DNA from: Acidobacteriota bacterium
Lineage (GTDB): Bacteria > Acidobacteriota > Vicinamibacteria > Vicinamibacterales > UBA8438
Reading direction: 5' to 3'
DNA: 64,000 nt
Assembly: GCA_026708265.1 (NCBI GenBank)
Contig: JAPOVI010000021.1
Location: forward strand, 21,363-85,362
A program made the translations under genes and the position numbers. The notes under the pieces were generated by a model. That model was not told where the DNA came from and searched no databases. It was given only the letters and a program-made list of their open reading frames with translations. This document shows, one piece after another, positions 60,652-64,000 of this stretch; position 1 is the first letter of the stretch, and the number at the start of each line of letters is the position of its first letter.

Positions 60652-62033
60652 CGTTCGTTACCAGGAAGGCGTTGCCGCGACGGACGTTCCTCCGTGGCAT
60701 GGGTGCCGCGATCGGGCTGCCCCTGCTGGATGCGATGATCCCGGGGGTCACTGCCCAGACGCTGACCGCCTCCATTCGGCGGCTCGGGTTCCTGTACGTG
60801 CCGAACGGCGTGTCGATGAACCATATCGGCGTCAACTACTGGAAACCGACGACTGCCGGCAACGACTTCGAGCTGTCGCCGATTCTGGCTCCGCTGGCGC
60901 CGTTTCGCGACCAGTTGACGGTGGTGAGCGGGATGAGCCTGCCGATGGCGGAATCCCTGGGGGACGGCTCCGGCGATCACACGCGCGCCTGCGCCGCGTG
61001 GCTGAACGGTACGCATCCGTTGAAGACGGAAGGGGCGGATGTGCGCGCCGGCACCACGGCCGACCAGATGGCCGCGGCGGTGCTCGGCAAGGAGACGGCC
61101 CTGCCCTCGCTGGAGCTCGGCATCGACCTGGAGTACCTCGTCGGCATCGGCGAGAACGGCTACAGCCAGCTCTACCAGAACACCATCTCGTGGCGAACTC
61201 CCACGACCCCTGCACCCATCGAGAACATTCCCCGCATCGTATTCGAGCGGTTGTTCGGCGACGGCAGCACGGCGGCGGAGCGGCTGAGCGGGATACAGAC
61301 GGACCGCAGCATCCTCGATGACGTGGGCGAGGAGATGAGCCGGCTTCTGAGCAGGCTCGGAGTGCGCGACCAGGCGCGGTCGAACGAGTACTTCGAGGCG
61401 ATTCGGGAAGTCGAGAAGCGCATCCGGAAGCTGGAGAGCAACTTCGAGCTCACGCAACCACCACCGGAACTGGCGCAGCCGCCGGGCGGCGTGCCGGAAG
61501 ACTATGCCGAGCACGTCAAGCTGATGTTCGACCTGCAGTGGATCGCGTATCAGGCCGATCTGACGCGAGTCTTCACGTTCATGTTCGGCCGGGAGCTGGG
61601 CGGTCGACCGTACCCGGAGATCGGCATTCCCGAAGGCCACCACGCGGCATCGCACCACGGCAATCGCCCCGAGGACATGGAGCGGCTCGCGAGGCTGAAC
61701 GCGTACCACATGGAGTTGTTCGGCCACTTCCTGAACCGGCTGCAGTCGACGCCCGAGGGCGACGGCACGTTGCTGGACCACACGCTGATGCTCTACGGCG
61801 GGGGCCTGAGCGATTCGCAGCTCCATTCGCACGTCGACGTCCCGCTGGCCGTCGTGGGTGGCGGTTCCGGCAAGGTCAAGGGAGGCCGCCACATGGCGGT
61901 CACCGGGAACCCGCCGATGTCGAACCTTCTCGTGAGCATGCTCGACAAGGTCGGTGTTCATCCGGAGCGGGTCGGCGACAGCACCGGCAAGGTCGACTTC
62001 AGCGACCCCGACTTCAGCGACCCGTTGGGCTGA
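60648..62033 (+). CDS. Tat-exported DUF1552 protein, module C
   Basis: 461 residues from ATG 60648, inside the DUF1592 stop (ATGA). The 904-residue track ORF is a shadow upstream. Tat signal '[36 protein letters not shown]'. Conserved blocks: '[54 protein letters not shown]', '[32 protein letters not shown]', '[16 protein letters not shown]' and '[25 protein letters not shown]'. The direct coupling to the cytochrome gene is the best evidence here that the two proteins work together. Confidence 0.88.
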   Translation: [461 protein letters not shown]

Positions 62034-62050
62034 GCAGGAGATGGGTTGAT

Positions 62051-63562
62051 ATGGCAAGAATATGCGTGAGGGGCTGCCTGGTCGTGGTCCTGCTCGCCAT
62101 GTCGGGCGCGGGTGCGGCCGGGCAGGACATTCCGTTGATGGAAGCCGTCAAGGACGGCGACGCTGCGGCCGTGCGCGCGTTGCTCGACAATGGCGCCGAC
62201 GTGAATGCTCCGGAGGTCGACGGAACGACGGCGCTGCACTGGGCCGTGCACCGCGATGACGTGGACGTGACGGACCTCCTGATTGGCGCAGGCGCCGACG
62301 TGCGCGCCGTGAACCGGTACGGCGTCGCTCCGCTTTCGCTCGCGTGTCTCAACGGAAGCGAGGCAATGGTTGCGAAGCTGCTGCAAGCCGGCGCGGATCC
62401 CGAGACTGTGCAGCCGGGTGGAGAGACCGCCCTCATGACGGCCGCGCGCACCGGGAACGCGGATGTCGTGCGGCAGTTGCTTGCCCGCGGAGCCGATGTG
62501 AACGCGAGGGAAGACTGGAAGGGGCAGACGGCGCTGATGTGGGCCGCGGCGGAAGACAATGCGGCTGCCGTGAAGGCGCTCATCGCAGGCGGCGCAGACG
62601 TTGCGGCTCGCTCCGAGGTGAGTCCCGGCGTCGCGGAGTTGGGCAACCGGGGGTTCACGGCGTTCACGTTCGCCGCCCGCACGGGGGCGATTGACGCCGC
62701 GGAAGTGCTCCTCGAGGCGGGAGCAGGTGTGAACGAGACGCTGGCGGATGGCACGAGCGCCCTGGTGCTCGCGGTCATGAGTGCCCGCTACGAGATGGCG
62801 GCGTTCCTGCTCGACCACGGCGCCGACCCGAACGCTGCCGCGCAGGGGTGGACCGCCCTGCACCAGATCGTGTGGACGCGCAGACCGAATCGAGGATTCA
62901 ACACCGTCTTCCAGGCACCGAAGGGCCGCGTCGACAGTCTCAGCCTCGTCGAGGAGCTCCTGGCACGTGGCGCGGACATCGACGCGCGGGCCACGACACG
63001 ACGGGCACCGCGCACCGTTACCGGTCGGAACCTCTTGAGAGTTACCGGTACGACCCCCTTGTTCCTGGCCGCGCATCGGGTGGATGTCGACCTGATCCGC
63101 CTCCTCCTGGAGCGCGGTGCCGATCCCCGGTTGCCGAACGAGGACGGCACGACGCCGCTGATGGCTGCGGCTGGAGTCGGCTTGTACAACCCGGGTGAGA
63201 ATCCGGGAACGGCGGAGGAGTCCGCCGAAGCGGTACGGCTCGTCCTGGAGGCCGGCGGGGATCCAGCGACCATCGACGCGAACGGCGACACCGCACTACA
63301 CGGTGCGGCGTACTGGGATTCGCCCCGCGCGGTGGAGCTGCTGCTCGCCGCGAACCCGCAACTGGAGCTGGATGTCGTGAACAACTACGGCTGGACCCCC
63401 CTGCGGGTCGCGGACGGCGTGATGGTGGAGGCTGGCACTGCCCTGCACTTCGGTCCGGCCGTAGCGGCCCAGCTCCGTGCGCTGCTGAAGGAACGTGGTT
63501 TGCCGGTTCCCGACCCGGTTCCCTTCGATGCCGCGCAGATACCGCCCTATTCCGACCGATGA
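62051..63562 (+). CDS. Exported ankyrin-repeat protein, module C
   Basis: 503 residues from ATG 62051, 17 bp after the DUF1552 stop. A Sec signal is present ('CLVVVLLAMSGAGAAGQ'). About ten ankyrin units start 'DIPLMEAVKDGDAAAVRALLDNGADVNAPEVDGTTALHWAVHRD'. A non-ankyrin insert ('VWTRRPNRGFNTVFQAPKGRVDSLSLVEELLARGADIDA') sits at the same place as the insert in module B. It ends 'DPVPFDAAQIPPYSDR' and lacks the module B tail. Last gene of the operon, with the convergent HigA-like gene 27 bp away. Confidence 0.86.
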   Translation: MARICVRGCLVVVLLAMSGAGAAGQDIPLMEAVKDGDAAAVRALLDNGADVNAPEVDGTTALHWAVHRDDVDVTDLLIGAGADVRAVNRYGVAPLSLACLNGSEAMVAKLLQAGADPETVQPGGETALMTAARTGNADVVRQLLARGADVNAREDWKGQTALMWAAAEDNAAAVKALIAGGADVAARSEVSPGVAELGNRGFTAFTFAARTGAIDAAEVLLEAGAGVNETLADGTSALVLAVMSARYEMAAFLLDHGADPNAAAQGWTALHQIVWTRRPNRGFNTVFQAPKGRVDSLSLVEELLARGADIDARATTRRAPRTVTGRNLLRVTGTTPLFLAAHRVDVDLIRLLLERGADPRLPNEDGTTPLMAAAGVGLYNPGENPGTAEESAEAVRLVLEAGGDPATIDANGDTALHGAAYWDSPRAVELLLAANPQLELDVVNNYGWTPLRVADGVMVEAGTALHFGPAVAAQLRALLKERGLPVPDPVPFDAAQIPPYSDR

Positions 63563-63589
63563 GAGTCGGGCGAGCGAGCCGCGGAGTTC

Positions 63590-63817
63590 CTACGAGGCCG
63601 CGCGTCGTGCTTCTCGCTGCAGGTCCCAGTCGGCCTGAAGCCGCATCCAGAACCGGGGCGAGGTCTTCAGGAATCGCGACAACCGCATCGCGGTGTCCGC
63701 GGTGACGCGACGCTCGCCGAGCACGACCTCGTTGAGGCGATTCGCGGAGATGCCGAGGCGTTGGGCGGCCTCCGCCTGCCGAAGGCCGAGGGGCTCGAGA
63801 AACTCGTGGAGGAGCAT
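63590..63817 (-). CDS. higA: HigA-type antitoxin, possibly N-terminally short, no toxin seen
   Basis: 75 residues. 'HEFLEPLGLRQAEAAQRLGISANRLNEVVLGERRVTADTAMRLSRFLKTSPRFWMRLQADWDLQ' is the full helix-turn-helix core of the HigA/VapI family. Upstream in frame the DNA still reads 'ISPGE' before the Met, as in longer HigA proteins ('HPGEILREEFL'), but no start codon is visible there, so the start is unsure. A HigB-like toxin normally lies just upstream. The 183 bp to the window edge show none. Confidence 0.8.
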   Translation of the reverse strand: MLLHEFLEPLGLRQAEAAQRLGISANRLNEVVLGERRVTADTAMRLSRFLKTSPRFWMRLQADWDLQREARRAAS

Positions 63818-64000
63818 CTCGCCGGGGGATATGGCAGGTCCCGTCCAGTTCGCGTCTCTAGCCTCCTTGTCCGGCCGATCTGTTGATTCTGTGCAAACTG
63901 CAGCTGCTCACGGTGCGGGCGGGCCGCCAGGCCGGCGTCGTCGTTGAGGCGTCAGGCGGCAGCGGCCGTAAGCCCGAGGGTGGCGCAGAGGGAGTCGAGG
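63818..64000. other. Region upstream of higA to window edge
   Basis: 183 bp. No HigB end is seen in any minus-strand frame. One minus-strand frame reads 'LDSLCATLGLTAAAA' to a stop at 63952-63954. This could be the end of another helix-turn-helix gene that starts outside the window, but 15 residues are too few to call. Confidence 0.3.

Noticed and set aside
1-64000. tRNA, rRNA or other structured RNA genes
   Set aside because: No T-loop-like GGTTCGAATC stretches or rRNA segments were found in the intergenic spaces by eye. A covariance-model search would settle this.

Overview
The window is about 70% GC bacterial DNA with no rRNA, tRNA, CRISPR array or insertion sequence that I can see. The gene content points to Acidobacteriota, probably the Vicinamibacteria side. 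The clues are three copies of the DUF1592-type cytochrome / DUF1552 pair, exported ankyrin proteins, a PQQ-type beta-propeller with a dihaem cytochrome c, a DUF5916 outer-membrane-type protein, and many signal peptides. Planctomycetes and some Myxococcota also carry DUF1592/DUF1552 pairs, so this assignment is an inference. Most calls rest on motifs I recognise by eye. Starts were refined with ribosome sites and overlaps. About 45 real genes are listed, and most other lines of the ORF track are GC-rich shadows.

Layout. 1-4075 (minus): an NCS2 permease cut by the window edge, a dual-specificity phosphatase, a PQQ-type dehydrogenase with an apparent frameshift, and its dihaem cytochrome c partner. 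4374-6432 (plus): a DUF4159 protein and a class III CoA-transferase/racemase. 6526-11831 (minus): an OLD-like ATPase, a DUF3696-type ATPase and a DUF5916 protein in one run. 12071-20525: a metallo-beta-lactamase-fold hydrolase, a serine hydrolase, a member of an uncharacterised exported family (family X), an exported zincin, an ABC-type binding protein and an MFS exporter.

20722-28691 is module A: DUF1552 and DUF1592 genes (minus) divergent from two tandem duplicated exported ankyrin genes and a cytochrome c'-like gene (plus). 28801-36922 is mixed: an exported argininosuccinate-lyase-like protein, a Na+/H+ antiporter, two acetyltransferases, a KatG remnant of only 235 residues, a DoxX-like operon, a deazaflavin-reductase-like protein and an endonuclease/exonuclease/phosphatase protein. 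37086-48696 holds a serine hydrolase and two divergent RND pumps, one with its adaptor and a beta-helix protein.

49925-63562 holds two mirrored copies (modules B and C) of a four-gene unit: family X, DUF1592-type cytochrome, DUF1552 protein and exported ankyrin protein. They diverge from a shared 373 bp region. The right edge has a HigA-type antitoxin with no visible toxin.

How the genes may work together. The repeated unit is the most interesting content. Each copy encodes a Sec-exported haem protein, a Tat-exported protein with a His/Asp-rich metal-site-like pattern, an exported ankyrin scaffold and, in B and C, a family X protein. All are predicted to act outside the cytoplasm, so this looks like a periplasmic or surface redox system of unknown substrate. 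The PQQ/cytochrome pair, the cytochrome c'-like protein and the KatG remnant fit a cell with heavy extracytoplasmic redox chemistry. No gene here identifies the substrate.
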